A stretch of DNA of 64,000 nt from Euryhalocaulis sp050486445 (GTDB taxonomy: Bacteria > Pseudomonadota > Alphaproteobacteria > Caulobacterales > Maricaulaceae): assembly GCA_050486445.1 (NCBI GenBank), contig JBJHDH010000005.1, positions 43,035-107,034 of the forward strand, given 5' to 3'. The first letter of the stretch is position 1. Every line of letters starts with the position of its first letter. Made by a program: the position numbers and the translations under genes. Shown here piece after piece: positions 26,170-35,028 of this stretch. Below the pieces are notes generated by a model, which was not told the origin of the DNA, searched no databases, and saw only the letters and a list, made by a program, of their open reading frames with translations.

Positions 26170-27615
26170 GTGAACACGCATGGCGACGGTCGACCTCGGC
26201 GGTGCCTGTTCAGGCGTATCGCTAACGAAGTTCACAGATCGCTGGCTATGTCCGCTGACCACAGAGCCCTTTACTGGAGCTGTGCATTTATTTCTACTGT
26301 TATCTTGGTGGTTCTCTGGGAGTGGTTTCTGTTAGGATACAAGTTCGGTGTCCCCCGGACTGACGACATAAATTTCTACTATTGGTCGGCCCGGCAAATG
26401 GAAGCGGGCGGGAACTGGCTGGAGATATTCCGGCAGGCCCACGGGCCGCATATGTCGATCCAAAACAAAATCCTGTCCTTCTCGCTATTGCAATGGTTCG
26501 GATATGATATGCGATGGTATATTGTTGCCGGGCCGATGCTGGCCGCGGTTTGGGCGATTATATTCTTGATATATGCAAAGAACAACGGCTCTTATTGGTT
26601 CTATGTTCCGGCCATAGTTTTTCTGACAGCGCCGCCAGCCATATTCAGATCTCTTGATTATAATATGCTGGCCCTGGACGGATCTTTGGGGTTTGTTGGG
26701 ATATATATGGTTTTTTTCTTCTTCGAGAAGTGGATTAATAACGGGAAATGGATTGGGTTGCTTTTATCTTCACTGTATCTTGTATTTTTATACTCAACAA
26801 CAGCTTATCAAATCGTGTTTGCGTCATGTGTCGTGGCCGGAAGTCTTGTTTTGGGCGCCAAGGTATCAGGCATACAAATGCAGGGCGATCTGCGTGTAAT
26901 GCTGAAGCGACTGGCGCTAACGGTAGTTTCGTTTTTGGCGCTTCACGTTCTCTACGTGATGGCGGCTATTGACAGGTCGCCGCCCCCCGGGCCGCTAACC
27001 TTGGACCCTATCGTTTTAACCCAAGCGCTCCTGAATGGATTTTATCTCACCATGGGTGGGGGAATGCTGAATCCATATTTTCCGAACTGGTCCCCATGGC
27101 AGATTGGAATAATAGGGGCAGTGATATTCGTTGGGGTAGGTTTGATTTGCCTGCCCACGCTCATCAAAAAAAGGGCATTGTTCGTTCTCGCCGTTGTGGC
27201 TTTTCCATTCATATCAATGGCTGGAACCGTTTTGTTGCGAGGGGAATCGGCGACGCTGTTCCCTCGTTACTCGCACCTTTTCGCGACCTTTTGGCCAGCC
27301 TTGGCGTTGGCTGTCGCCATGTTCGCCAGGGAGCGGGAGGCGAAAACCTGGATAAAGTGTGGTGTCTCGGCCGCTCTCTGTCTCGTTATCGCGATCAACG
27401 TCGCTACAATTCGGCCATTGCTCGCGTATCGGGCATCCGCCGCCAATGCAGAACGCGCAGCGAATGATCTTCTGCTGAGAGATGACATTAGTGGCGACTT
27501 TAATCCGGCGCTCCTTCAATGCCGGCGAACGCTTGATCAGTGCCGGGAAGCCATCCTCGACATTCGTGCAAGGCGGCTGGGCGTCAGTGCAGAGCGCGCC
27601 GTTTCTGGCTCATAG
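26170..27615 (+). CDS. Multi-spanning membrane protein, possible GT-C glycosyltransferase
   Basis: I do not recognise a specific family. The 481-residue protein has roughly ten hydrophobic segments. After the first lies an acidic pair in FGVPRTDDINFYYW, where GT-C glycosyltransferases commonly have their catalytic aspartates in the first outer loop. A soluble C-terminal tail of about 60 residues follows. In Gtr systems such a protein adds a lipid-linked sugar to the glycan in the periplasm, and GtrA- and GtrB-like genes lie nearby. GTG at 26170 is chosen because GGGGGAT precedes it by eight bases; TTG 26164 and ATG 26248 are alternatives. The gene is visibly more AT-rich than its neighbours. 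Confidence 0.7.
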   Translation: MNTHGDGRPRRCLFRRIANEVHRSLAMSADHRALYWSCAFISTVILVVLWEWFLLGYKFGVPRTDDINFYYWSARQMEAGGNWLEIFRQAHGPHMSIQNKILSFSLLQWFGYDMRWYIVAGPMLAAVWAIIFLIYAKNNGSYWFYVPAIVFLTAPPAIFRSLDYNMLALDGSLGFVGIYMVFFFFEKWINNGKWIGLLLSSLYLVFLYSTTAYQIVFASCVVAGSLVLGAKVSGIQMQGDLRVMLKRLALTVVSFLALHVLYVMAAIDRSPPPGPLTLDPIVLTQALLNGFYLTMGGGMLNPYFPNWSPWQIGIIGAVIFVGVGLICLPTLIKKRALFVLAVVAFPFISMAGTVLLRGESATLFPRYSHLFATFWPALALAVAMFAREREAKTWIKCGVSAALCLVIAINVATIRPLLAYRASAANAERAANDLLLRDDISGDFNPALLQCRRTLDQCREAILDIRARRLGVSAERAVSGS

Positions 27616-27721
27616 AATGCCGGATTGTAAGGCTGGCATGGCCTTGTGGCTCTCTATATATCCTTGGCTCCGGCTGATCGTGTGATCGCGTCCCGTCATC
27701 GTGCCCATAAATCCGGGAGGG

Positions 27722-27757
27722 CTTTCAAAAAGCTGATGACTTTCAAAAAGCTGATGA
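27722..27757 (+). repeat. Exact 18-bp tandem duplication at a start site
   Basis: The unit CTTTCAAAAAGCTGATGA occurs twice head to tail (27722-27739 and 27740-27757). Each copy ends with an ATG in the frame of the following giant gene, giving two candidate starts at 27736 and 27754. A GGGAGG at 27715-27720 lies upstream. The duplication adds six codons or changes the distance from the ribosome-binding site, depending on which start is used. Confidence 0.9.
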
Positions 27758-30700
27758 ACACGAAGAAAAAACTGTCTGACTCCCGGTCGCTCATCCTCGT
27801 GCTTGGCATGCACCGCTCAGGCACGTCCGCGATTACGCGTGTCCTGAATATCGCAGGCTCCGTGCTGCCGCCGGATCTGATGGAGGCCAGCCCGGAAAAT
27901 GAGGCGGGGTATTGGGAGTCGAAAGAGGTGGTGGCCGCTAACGACGCTTTCTTCGAAAGTCTCGGCATGGCTTATCATTCCATTTCGCCTATGCCTGATG
28001 GCTTCGAGACAATGGCCGAGGCTTCGACGCTCAGGGAGCGGATTCACAATCTGCTGGAGCAGACGCCTCACCAGAAATCACTGCTCATAAAAGATCCACG
28101 CATTTCCCGTCTCCTCCCGATCTGGAAGGCTGTTGCGCGCGAGGCCGACCACGACATCAAAATCGTTTTCATGCTTCGCAACCCGCTGGAGGTCATGGAT
28201 TCTCTGGACCTTCGGGGAAACATATCACCGGAAAAGGCCGGCTTTTCCTGGCTCCAGCACAATCTGGAGGCCGAGTATCACAGCAGAGGTCTGCCCCGCG
28301 TTTTCGTCGGCTACAGCAAATTGCTGGACGACTGGCGTAGCCAGCTGAAGAGAATCCAAACGGCGCTCGGTGAATTCATTCCCGGCCCCGACGCTGAAGC
28401 GGCGGCCTTGATCGATTCATTTTTGCAAGCTGGTCTGCGCCACCATGCGCATAGTGATCGCGAGCTGGTTTGGGATCCGCGGTCGAATCGCTGGATAGAA
28501 GAGGCCTATCAGGCGCTGTCCGAGGCCTGTCGCGACGAGCCGACTGTGTCGGCTGAGTATATAGACCGAATCCGCGTAGAGTGCTGTTGCACCATGGATG
28601 TCGTGTCACATGTGGTCGAGCGCAAGGATGCGCAGATCGCTGCGGTGGTTGCAGACCGGGCGAAGGCAGATATCAGCCGCCAACGGGACGGCGCGCCGGC
28701 TTCGGCGTCGGGCGAGCACCTTCTCGGGTTGCTACAGAAATCCACCGCCTCGATCGAGCGTCTCGTCGCAGCGGTAGAAGGGGAGCAACGCGAAAAGGAG
28801 AGAATGGCGGCAGAATTTGTCTCTTGGAAAAGCGCCGCGGCCGCTGAACGTCTGAAGGAGCAGGAGAAAAGCGCGGAACTAGAGAAGCTATACACAGCCG
28901 CGGTTGCCGAACTTAAAGAAATGTCCGCGACGTCGCGGGCGGCTCTGGACGCCGAAACCGGATGGCGGCTTGAGTGGGAACGCCGCGCCGAGTGGCTTGG
29001 GCAGATGTGGCGCGAACGGGCGGGCGGGCGCATCGCCAGGCTGCTTCGGCGGTTCGGTCCTCCGGGCAAGATTCTGATGATGGCTGCCGGTCTGTATGGC
29101 GGACCCCGCATTCTGAATCTGCGGAGACTGCTTTCACTGGCAAGGCAGCGCCGCGCCATCCTGCGCAGCTCGTTCTTTGACGGTACGTATTATCTCGAAA
29201 ACAATTGGGATGTATGGGCCACGGGCCAGGATCCGGCGCTGCATTATCTGTTGAGCGGGGCGGACGAAGAACGGAATCCCGGGCCGGAGTTCGAGACCGG
29301 GTTCTACCTGAAAGCGTATTCTGATGTCCGCGCCGCCGGCGTCAATCCGCTGTATCACTACATATCCGCCGGCGAGCGGGAGGGGCGCCTGATCCGTTCT
29401 CCCAAAGAAGGTCCGGGTGCGGCCGCGGAGGGCGGACCATTCAGTATACGGCCTGACGATCCTGCGCTAGAAGAGGCGCGGCGTGGTGAAACGTTTCTGA
29501 AACGCTTTGACCTGCTCTCCCCGAATCCGGACTTTGACGCGGCGGTCTTTGCGTTGCGTTCGGCCGATCAGATTTTACCCGTCGCGAAGGAGGGCGTCGC
29601 TCCGGATGTGTCGATCATCATCCCCGTATATGGTCAGCTCGCATATACGCTGAACTGTCTGGCTTCCTTGCGCGCACACGAGAGCAGGTTCTGCGCTGAA
29701 GTCATCGTTGTTGATGATTGTTCGCTCGACGAGACCCGAGCCTATTTACGTAAACTTGACTGGATCAAGCGGGTGGAGCGCGAAAAGAACGGGGGGTTTA
29801 TTGCGGCTTGCAACGCGGGTGCCGCCGCCGCGGCGGGCCGGTTTGTGGTATTCCTCAATAATGACACCCGTGTGGCGCCGGGATGGCTGGACGAGCTGAT
29901 CGGTACATTCGACCTTCAACCAGAGGCAGGTCTGGTGGGCTCCAAACTGCTCTACCCGGATGGCGCCCTGCAAGAGGCCGGCGCCATTGTCTGGCGTGAC
30001 GGATCGGCTTGGAATTATGGCCGCGATCAGGATCCCGGGCAGCCTCACTTCTGTTATGCGCGACAGGTGGATTATTGCTCCGGCGCCGCGCTGGCCCTGC
30101 CGAAGGAGTTATGGAACTCGCTCGAAGGTTTTGACGCAAAGACCTTTGAACGATCCTATTGCGAGGATTGTGATCTGGCGTTCCGTGTGCGGGAGGCGGG
30201 AAAGCAAGTCTGGTATCAGCCTTTATCCCGCGTAATCCATTATGAAGGCAAAACTGGTGGCACGGATACCGCAGCAGGAGAAAAGGCGTATCAGCTATCC
30301 AATCAGAAGCGCCTGTTCGAACGCTGGCAAAGCGTGATGGCGGGGCATGCTGAAAACGGCATGCACCCATATCGCGAGGCCGACCGTCACGCAAAACGGG
30401 TGGCGCTGGTCGTTGATGCCTGTTCTCCGGAACCATGGGCCGACGCGGGTTCCGTAGTCGCGCTGAATACGATGCGAGCCTTGCAAAAGCTGGGTTATCG
30501 CGTGGCGTTTGCGCCCCAGACGAACATGCTGTTTATGCGACGATGCGCGGATTTGTTACAGCGCATGGGCATCGAAGTTCTGTATTATCCATATTACGAT
30601 TCTGTGTTGGAATATCTTGAGCGCCATGGCGACATGGTCGATCTCGTTCATCTTACGCGCTACGAAGTGGCGGCGAACGAAATTGACAATGTACGACGCC

Positions 30701-31524
30701 TCGTTCCGCACGCACATATCGCATTCAACGTGGCGGATCTTCACCATGTCCGTCTTCGCCGGCAGGGAATCATTACCGGAGATGAAGCGCTCGTCCGCAG
30801 GGCGGACACCGAGGTTAAGGACAAGGAACTGGATGTGATATGCCGTGTGGACACCGCTTTTGTCCACACTGAGGTAGAGCGCCAGATCGTTCTGGCGGAG
30901 CGCCCGAATGCAAACGTCCATGTTTTTCCCTATGTCGTAGATGAATTCGGTCGCGCTTCCGATTATGAATCGCGATCTGGTGTGATGTTCCTTGGTGGAT
31001 ATGCTCATACGCCGAATGTTGATGCTGCCGTATTCTTCGCTGAGGAAGTGATGCCGCATTTGCGGCGTCTCCTGCCTGGCGTAAAATTCCACGTGGCGGG
31101 TTCGAAAGTTACGGAAAGGGTCAAAGGTCTCGCGGCGGAGGATGTTATAATTGATGGTTACGTGCCGGATCTGGGCGAGTATTTTTCGCGGTTCCGGGTT
31201 TTTGTCGCGCCTTTGCGATATGGGGCGGGGATCAAGGGAAAGGTCGCATCGGCGCTGGCATATGGAATGCCGTCGGTGATTAGCACTATCGCGGCGGAAG
31301 GGATGGATCTGGACGATGGAGTCCACGCGGTGATCCGGGACGACGCTGAAGAAATTGCCGCGTCAGTGGCCAAACTCTATCAGAATTCTGAAAGATGGCA
31401 GGCGATGTCGGATGCGGCCCTCGGTTTCAGTCTTGACCATTATTCGCTGGACGCTGCATGCGCCGCATTCGAGAATGCGCTTGCGCTGAAGCAGGCGGAG
31501 CAGGAAAAACTCAAGAGCGCATAA
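27736..31524 (+). CDS. Sulfotransferase / coiled-coil / GT2 / GT4 fusion protein
   Basis: This 1262-residue protein joins several activities. Residues about 15-250 form a sulfotransferase-like domain with the PAPS-binding P-loop GMHRSGTSA (24-32) and IVFMLRNPLEVMDSL. A charged coiled-coil region covers about 325-400. Two copies of a short repeat (FDGTYYLENNWDV.. and FETGFYLKAYSDV..), known from large bacterial glycosyltransferases, span about 480-555. A GT2 domain (about 625-830) has VSIIIPVYGQ, VIVVDDCS, FLNNDTRVAPG and CEDCDLAFRVREAG. A GT4-like GT-B domain (about 885-1262) has FLGGYAHTPNVDA and APLRYGAGIKGKVASALAYG. It may add and sulfate sugars in one complex. Confidence 0.87.
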   Translation: MTFKKLMNTKKKLSDSRSLILVLGMHRSGTSAITRVLNIAGSVLPPDLMEASPENEAGYWESKEVVAANDAFFESLGMAYHSISPMPDGFETMAEASTLRERIHNLLEQTPHQKSLLIKDPRISRLLPIWKAVAREADHDIKIVFMLRNPLEVMDSLDLRGNISPEKAGFSWLQHNLEAEYHSRGLPRVFVGYSKLLDDWRSQLKRIQTALGEFIPGPDAEAAALIDSFLQAGLRHHAHSDRELVWDPRSNRWIEEAYQALSEACRDEPTVSAEYIDRIRVECCCTMDVVSHVVERKDAQIAAVVADRAKADISRQRDGAPASASGEHLLGLLQKSTASIERLVAAVEGEQREKERMAAEFVSWKSAAAAERLKEQEKSAELEKLYTAAVAELKEMSATSRAALDAETGWRLEWERRAEWLGQMWRERAGGRIARLLRRFGPPGKILMMAAGLYGGPRILNLRRLLSLARQRRAILRSSFFDGTYYLENNWDVWATGQDPALHYLLSGADEERNPGPEFETGFYLKAYSDVRAAGVNPLYHYISAGEREGRLIRSPKEGPGAAAEGGPFSIRPDDPALEEARRGETFLKRFDLLSPNPDFDAAVFALRSADQILPVAKEGVAPDVSIIIPVYGQLAYTLNCLASLRAHESRFCAEVIVVDDCSLDETRAYLRKLDWIKRVEREKNGGFIAACNAGAAAAAGRFVVFLNNDTRVAPGWLDELIGTFDLQPEAGLVGSKLLYPDGALQEAGAIVWRDGSAWNYGRDQDPGQPHFCYARQVDYCSGAALALPKELWNSLEGFDAKTFERSYCEDCDLAFRVREAGKQVWYQPLSRVIHYEGKTGGTDTAAGEKAYQLSNQKRLFERWQSVMAGHAENGMHPYREADRHAKRVALVVDACSPEPWADAGSVVALNTMRALQKLGYRVAFAPQTNMLFMRRCADLLQRMGIEVLYYPYYDSVLEYLERHGDMVDLVHLTRYEVAANEIDNVRRLVPHAHIAFNVADLHHVRLRRQGIITGDEALVRRADTEVKDKELDVICRVDTAFVHTEVERQIVLAERPNANVHVFPYVVDEFGRASDYESRSGVMFLGGYAHTPNVDAAVFFAEEVMPHLRRLLPGVKFHVAGSKVTERVKGLAAEDVIIDGYVPDLGEYFSRFRVFVAPLRYGAGIKGKVASALAYGMPSVISTIAAEGMDLDDGVHAVIRDDAEEIAASVAKLYQNSERWQAMSDAALGFSLDHYSLDAACAAFENALALKQAEQEKLKSA

Positions 31525-31548
31525 GCTGGCGTACGGATGAGGGAATCT

Positions 31549-32331
31549 ATGACGTCCACATTCGCCGCGGTCGTCGACGGCTTGTTCGACTGGCGCCGCT
31601 GGGGCTGGCTCGGAATCTATGACATCAGGTTGCAGAACCGCCGCTCTTTCGTAGGCATGTGGTGGCCGACGCTTTCTCTCGCGATCTTTTCATTCGGTGT
31701 CGGCCTGTTGTTTTCCCGGCTTATGGGCCGTCCGCTCGAAATCTATCTGCCTCACCTTGCGCTCGGGTGGCTGACCTGGACGTTTATTGCTGGCGGCGTT
31801 GGGGCAGGAACAATGGTTTTTATCCAGGGACGCGCAGTCCTGGAAGAAGCCATGTTGCCGCCAAACACACTCATTCTTCGGTCGCTCTCGCGACTGACGA
31901 TCCAGTTCCTTCAGGGCCTGGTGGTCGTCGCGGCGATCTTTATCCTGATTTCCAAACCTTTGACATGGATGGCTTTGTTCGCGCTCGCCGGACTGGCGCT
32001 GAATATCGTTACGCTTCACGGCGCGATGATGTTCCTGGGCGCCGTTTGCGCACGCTGGCGCGATCTTCAGCATCTTGTCGAGGCCGTGATGCGGTTCCTG
32101 TTCTTTATGACGCCGATTCTCTGGATTCCGGACGAACCCGGAAGTGGCCGGTCCATCCTGGTCGACTGGAATCCTTTTTATTACATGATTGAAGTGGTTC
32201 GAGGGCCGCTGGATTCCGGCACAGTTTCCCCTCTCGCCTTCGGTGTCTCTGCCGGGCTTGCCGCGGGAGCGAATATGCTTGGAATTCTTGCGTTTTCGTT
32301 GTCGCGTCGGCGGCTGATTTACTGGCTTTAG
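31549..32331 (+). CDS. wzm: ABC transporter permease for polysaccharide export
   Basis: This 260-residue ABC-2 type permease has about six membrane segments. Features include the amphipathic N-terminus (IYDIRLQNRRSFVGMWWPTL) typical of Wzm/KpsM, a central LPHLALGWLTWTFIAGG, and a late FFMTPILWIPDE segment. It would form the channel that moves a completed undecaprenyl-linked or phospholipid-linked glycan across the inner membrane. The ATG at 31549 is preferred over 31537 because GAGGGA lies just upstream. The ATPase gene begins nine bases after its stop. Confidence 0.9.
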   Translation: MTSTFAAVVDGLFDWRRWGWLGIYDIRLQNRRSFVGMWWPTLSLAIFSFGVGLLFSRLMGRPLEIYLPHLALGWLTWTFIAGGVGAGTMVFIQGRAVLEEAMLPPNTLILRSLSRLTIQFLQGLVVVAAIFILISKPLTWMALFALAGLALNIVTLHGAMMFLGAVCARWRDLQHLVEAVMRFLFFMTPILWIPDEPGSGRSILVDWNPFYYMIEVVRGPLDSGTVSPLAFGVSAGLAAGANMLGILAFSLSRRRLIYWL

Positions 32332-32340
32332 GAGATTTCG

Positions 32341-33111
32341 ATGTCTGCCCCCTTTATCGAGGCGCGGGAATTATGCATCGACTTTCCGATATCGGCGGGA
32401 CATCCTCCGGACCGTGGTGATGGCGCCCGCCCGGAGAGCGCGGGACGCCTGATAGACGTAGCCGGCCGTACCTTTCTTCGTGCGCTTGACAGTGTGTCAT
32501 TGACGCTGCGGCCTGGCGAGCGGCTGGGCGTTTGGGGCAAGAACGGTTCGGGAAAGACAACCCTTCTTCGAACGTTGCGGGGCGTTTATCCGCCGACCAG
32601 CGGGGCATTGACCGTTTGCGGACAGACCCAGTCCTTCTTCAATCTCTCATTCGGATTTAATGAAGACGCGACGGGTTATGAAAACATCCTCCTTCGCGGG
32701 GTCCTCATGGGCGCAACGCCAAAACAGATGAAGGCGCTTAGCCCGCAAATCTCCGATTTTACGGAGCTTGGTGAATTTCTGTCCCTGCCGCTACGCAACT
32801 ATTCCGCCGGCATGCGGATGCGGCTCGCCTTTTCCGTGGCGATGGCTCTGCCGGCCGATATTCTATTGATGGACGAATGGCTCTCGGTCGGTGACGTGGA
32901 TTTTCGCCAGAAAGCCGCCGACCGTATGAAGGAAGTGGTGGAAACGACGAAAGTTCTCGTTATCACCTCGCACAATCGCATGATGCTTGAGGGCGTGTGT
33001 ACGCGCATCATTACATTAAATGAGGGACGCATCGTGTCCGACGTTCCTGTGACGAAAACTTATGAGAAAATTCCATTTTGGGATCCCGAAACAGGCAAGG
33101 CCAGGGTGTGA
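32341..33111 (+). CDS. wzt: ABC transporter ATP-binding protein for polysaccharide export
   Basis: This 256-residue ATPase powers the adjacent Wzm. Walker A is WGKNGSGKTTLLRTL near residue 66, the signature motif is NYSAGMRMRLAF, and Walker B is DILLMDEWLSVGD followed by the H-loop ITSHNRMM. It ends soon after the ATPase domain and lacks the long C-terminal carbohydrate-binding domain of O8/O9a-type Wzt, so it is closer to KpsT and short Wzt forms. Export would then not depend on recognising a terminal cap. A proline-rich insert (HPPDRGDGARPES) sits near residue 20. Confidence 0.92.
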   Translation: MSAPFIEARELCIDFPISAGHPPDRGDGARPESAGRLIDVAGRTFLRALDSVSLTLRPGERLGVWGKNGSGKTTLLRTLRGVYPPTSGALTVCGQTQSFFNLSFGFNEDATGYENILLRGVLMGATPKQMKALSPQISDFTELGEFLSLPLRNYSAGMRMRLAFSVAMALPADILLMDEWLSVGDVDFRQKAADRMKEVVETTKVLVITSHNRMMLEGVCTRIITLNEGRIVSDVPVTKTYEKIPFWDPETGKARV

Positions 33112-33153
33112 TTTCTGCTCTCAGCCACCAGAACAAACAGGTGCGTAGCGACC

Positions 33154-33978
33154 ATGTCTGAATCTGATATCCGTCCCATTTTCATCATCGGTTCTTATCG
33201 TTCGGGCACAAGCGTAACGACATGGTGCCTTGGACAACACTCGAATATCTGGCTTCTGCCCGAAACATACTGGTTGGCTGAATTCGCTGCTGGCGTTCCG
33301 AATCTGTACGCTGCTGGAACGGCGACCAAGGCGGCGCATTTCGCGCGTTGTGGCGTTTCCGAAGTTGAATTTCAAAATGCCGCCGCCGAGTTTGTGGACC
33401 GAGTGGTGCGTTTGGGGCAGGAGCGACGGCTAGAGAATGTTCAGCGAAGCGCTGAACATGGCAATCCGGAACCCGGACACATGCGGATGCGTCGATCTCC
33501 AGGCGATCCAAAGTCCAGATGGGTGGATGGAACGCCAGAGAACGCGCATCGTGTAGATGCATTGTTGCGGTTGTTCCCTTCAGCCCGCTTCATTCATCTC
33601 GTTCGTCGCCCTCATGAGGTGGTGCGCTCTCTTGGTCGTTTCGAATCAGCCGGCGGTGAGCCGAAGGAACCCGAGGAGGCCTACGCAACGTGGCGCCGGC
33701 TCGTCTCGGCCTCCTACGAAGCGGAAGGGCGTCATGGCTCCGACATTGTTCGGCGCTTCTTCTATGAAGATCTGGTTGGCCGTTCGGAGGAAACAATTCG
33801 CGACATGCTCGCCTTTGTCGGGGAAGCGTTCGAGCTTGCGTGTCTGGAGCCCCTTTCGGAGCGGATAAACACGTCGAATGTCGATTCCGAGGAACTTTTC
33901 TCCGTAGAATCCGCGCCAAGTGAATTAAAGCCGATCGTCATGGATAATCAGGCGTATTACGATCACCTGAGATGCTGA
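33154..33978 (+). CDS. Sulfotransferase family protein
   Basis: The 274-residue protein is a P-loop sulfotransferase. The 5'-phosphosulfate loop is FIIGSYRSGTSVTTW at residues 10-24, and the 3'-phosphate region is ARFIHLVRRPHEVVRSLGRF, with arginine and serine in the expected places. FFYEDLVGRSEETIRDML is the usual C-terminal signature. It should transfer sulfate from PAPS to a hydroxyl, probably of the locus glycan because it directly follows the exporter genes. A perfect hairpin lies inside the gene at 33437-33459. Confidence 0.85.
   Translation: MSESDIRPIFIIGSYRSGTSVTTWCLGQHSNIWLLPETYWLAEFAAGVPNLYAAGTATKAAHFARCGVSEVEFQNAAAEFVDRVVRLGQERRLENVQRSAEHGNPEPGHMRMRRSPGDPKSRWVDGTPENAHRVDALLRLFPSARFIHLVRRPHEVVRSLGRFESAGGEPKEPEEAYATWRRLVSASYEAEGRHGSDIVRRFFYEDLVGRSEETIRDMLAFVGEAFELACLEPLSERINTSNVDSEELFSVESAPSELKPIVMDNQAYYDHLRC
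33437..33459. repeat. Perfect 10-bp inverted repeat inside a sulfotransferase gene
   Basis: ATGTTCAGCG at 33437-33446 pairs exactly with CGCTGAACAT at 33450-33459 around a three-base loop. It lies within the sulfotransferase coding sequence, in a poorly conserved linker region of the protein. It could slow ribosomes or bind a protein, or be a remnant of a small palindromic insertion. There is no T-run, so it is not a terminator. Confidence 0.7.
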
Positions 33979-33999
33979 GTGGCCGAAGGGGTATCGGCT

Positions 34000-35028
34000 A
34001 TGCAGGCGCCGTCAGCCGCTGACGTGGAAGTCCTGATTGTCGCCTTTCGGAGCAAGGGGACTTTTCCCAGACTATCTGCGGCGCTGGACGCGCAAACTGT
34101 GCGTCCAGCGGCGATTCACGTTCTCGAGAACGGTTCACCGGACCCCGAACGCATTGATCTGCCGGACTTGCCAGCAGGCGCGGACCTCATTGTTAGCGAA
34201 ACAAACCTGGGCTTTGCTGCCGGCAACAATTTGCTGGCCGCGCGCGCCCGTTCGAAATGGCTGGCGCTCCTTAATCCGGATGCTTTTCCCGAGCCCGACT
34301 GGCTAGAACGGTTATTAAATGCGGCCACGCGTTATCCGGATGCAGGCTTGTTCGGATCAACACAATGGGTTGATGGCGAAAATGTTGTGCTCGATGGCTG
34401 TGGTGATGTCTGGCAGGCATTTGGCATTCCCTACCGGGGCGGCTATGGCTTATCAATTCAGCCGCCGCCGGAAGGAGAAGTGTTCGGCCCATGCGGGGCG
34501 GCGATGATGATCCGCCGCGACGTCTTTGAGGCGCTGGGTGGATTCGATGAAGACTATTTTTGTTACGTGGAAGACGTTGATCTTGCCTATCGTGCACGCT
34601 TGTCCGGCCATCGCGCGATCCAGGTTCGTAGCGCGAACGTGGTGCATGTAGGTTATGCATCTTCGGGAGGACGCAGCGACTTTGCCACCTATCACGGTGT
34701 GCGCAACCGTCTGATGACCTTTATCAAGAATACGCCGCTGCCCTGGCTGGTCGTACTTGTACCATTCCACATCGCCATGACTCTGACCTTATGGGGGTTT
34801 GCCGCGCGGTCGACTCAGTCCCGGCTTTTCCGGCAGGCAATCGGCGATGCGCTGAAGGCGTGGCCGCGGCTGATGGTAAAGCGCCGCGCGGTACAGAAAA
34901 GCCGAACGGTGAGCCCTTGGGCCCTTGCCCGCGCATGGGCGTGGAATCCCGTCCGTCTGCGCACCCGCGCACCGCACATATGGATTCCCCGGCGGGACAG
35001 GCCGGATAGCGCCACGGAGGATGCATAA
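34000..35028 (+). CDS. GT2 glycosyltransferase, rhamnosyltransferase-like (paralogue)
   Basis: This 342-residue GT-A enzyme shares its whole layout with the protein encoded at 4139. Motifs are VEVLIVAFRSKGTF, IHVLENGSPD, NLGFAAGNNLLAA, LALLNPDAFPEPDW, DEDYFCYVEDVDLAYRARLSGHRA and YHGVRNRLMTFIKN. Like its paralogue it is probably a dTDP-L-rhamnose-type transferase with a C-terminal hydrophobic patch. The ATG at 34000 is preferred because GAAGGGG lies about nine bases upstream; a GTG at 33979 abutting the previous stop is possible. Confidence 0.87.
   Translation: MQAPSAADVEVLIVAFRSKGTFPRLSAALDAQTVRPAAIHVLENGSPDPERIDLPDLPAGADLIVSETNLGFAAGNNLLAARARSKWLALLNPDAFPEPDWLERLLNAATRYPDAGLFGSTQWVDGENVVLDGCGDVWQAFGIPYRGGYGLSIQPPPEGEVFGPCGAAMMIRRDVFEALGGFDEDYFCYVEDVDLAYRARLSGHRAIQVRSANVVHVGYASSGGRSDFATYHGVRNRLMTFIKNTPLPWLVVLVPFHIAMTLTLWGFAARSTQSRLFRQAIGDALKAWPRLMVKRRAVQKSRTVSPWALARAWAWNPVRLRTRAPHIWIPRRDRPDSATEDA

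Noticed and set aside
27646..27735. Upstream in-frame extension of the fusion gene starting at 27646
   Set aside because: The extra 30 residues look noncoding and the GGGAGG site lies after them, so a start at 27736 or 27754 is preferred.
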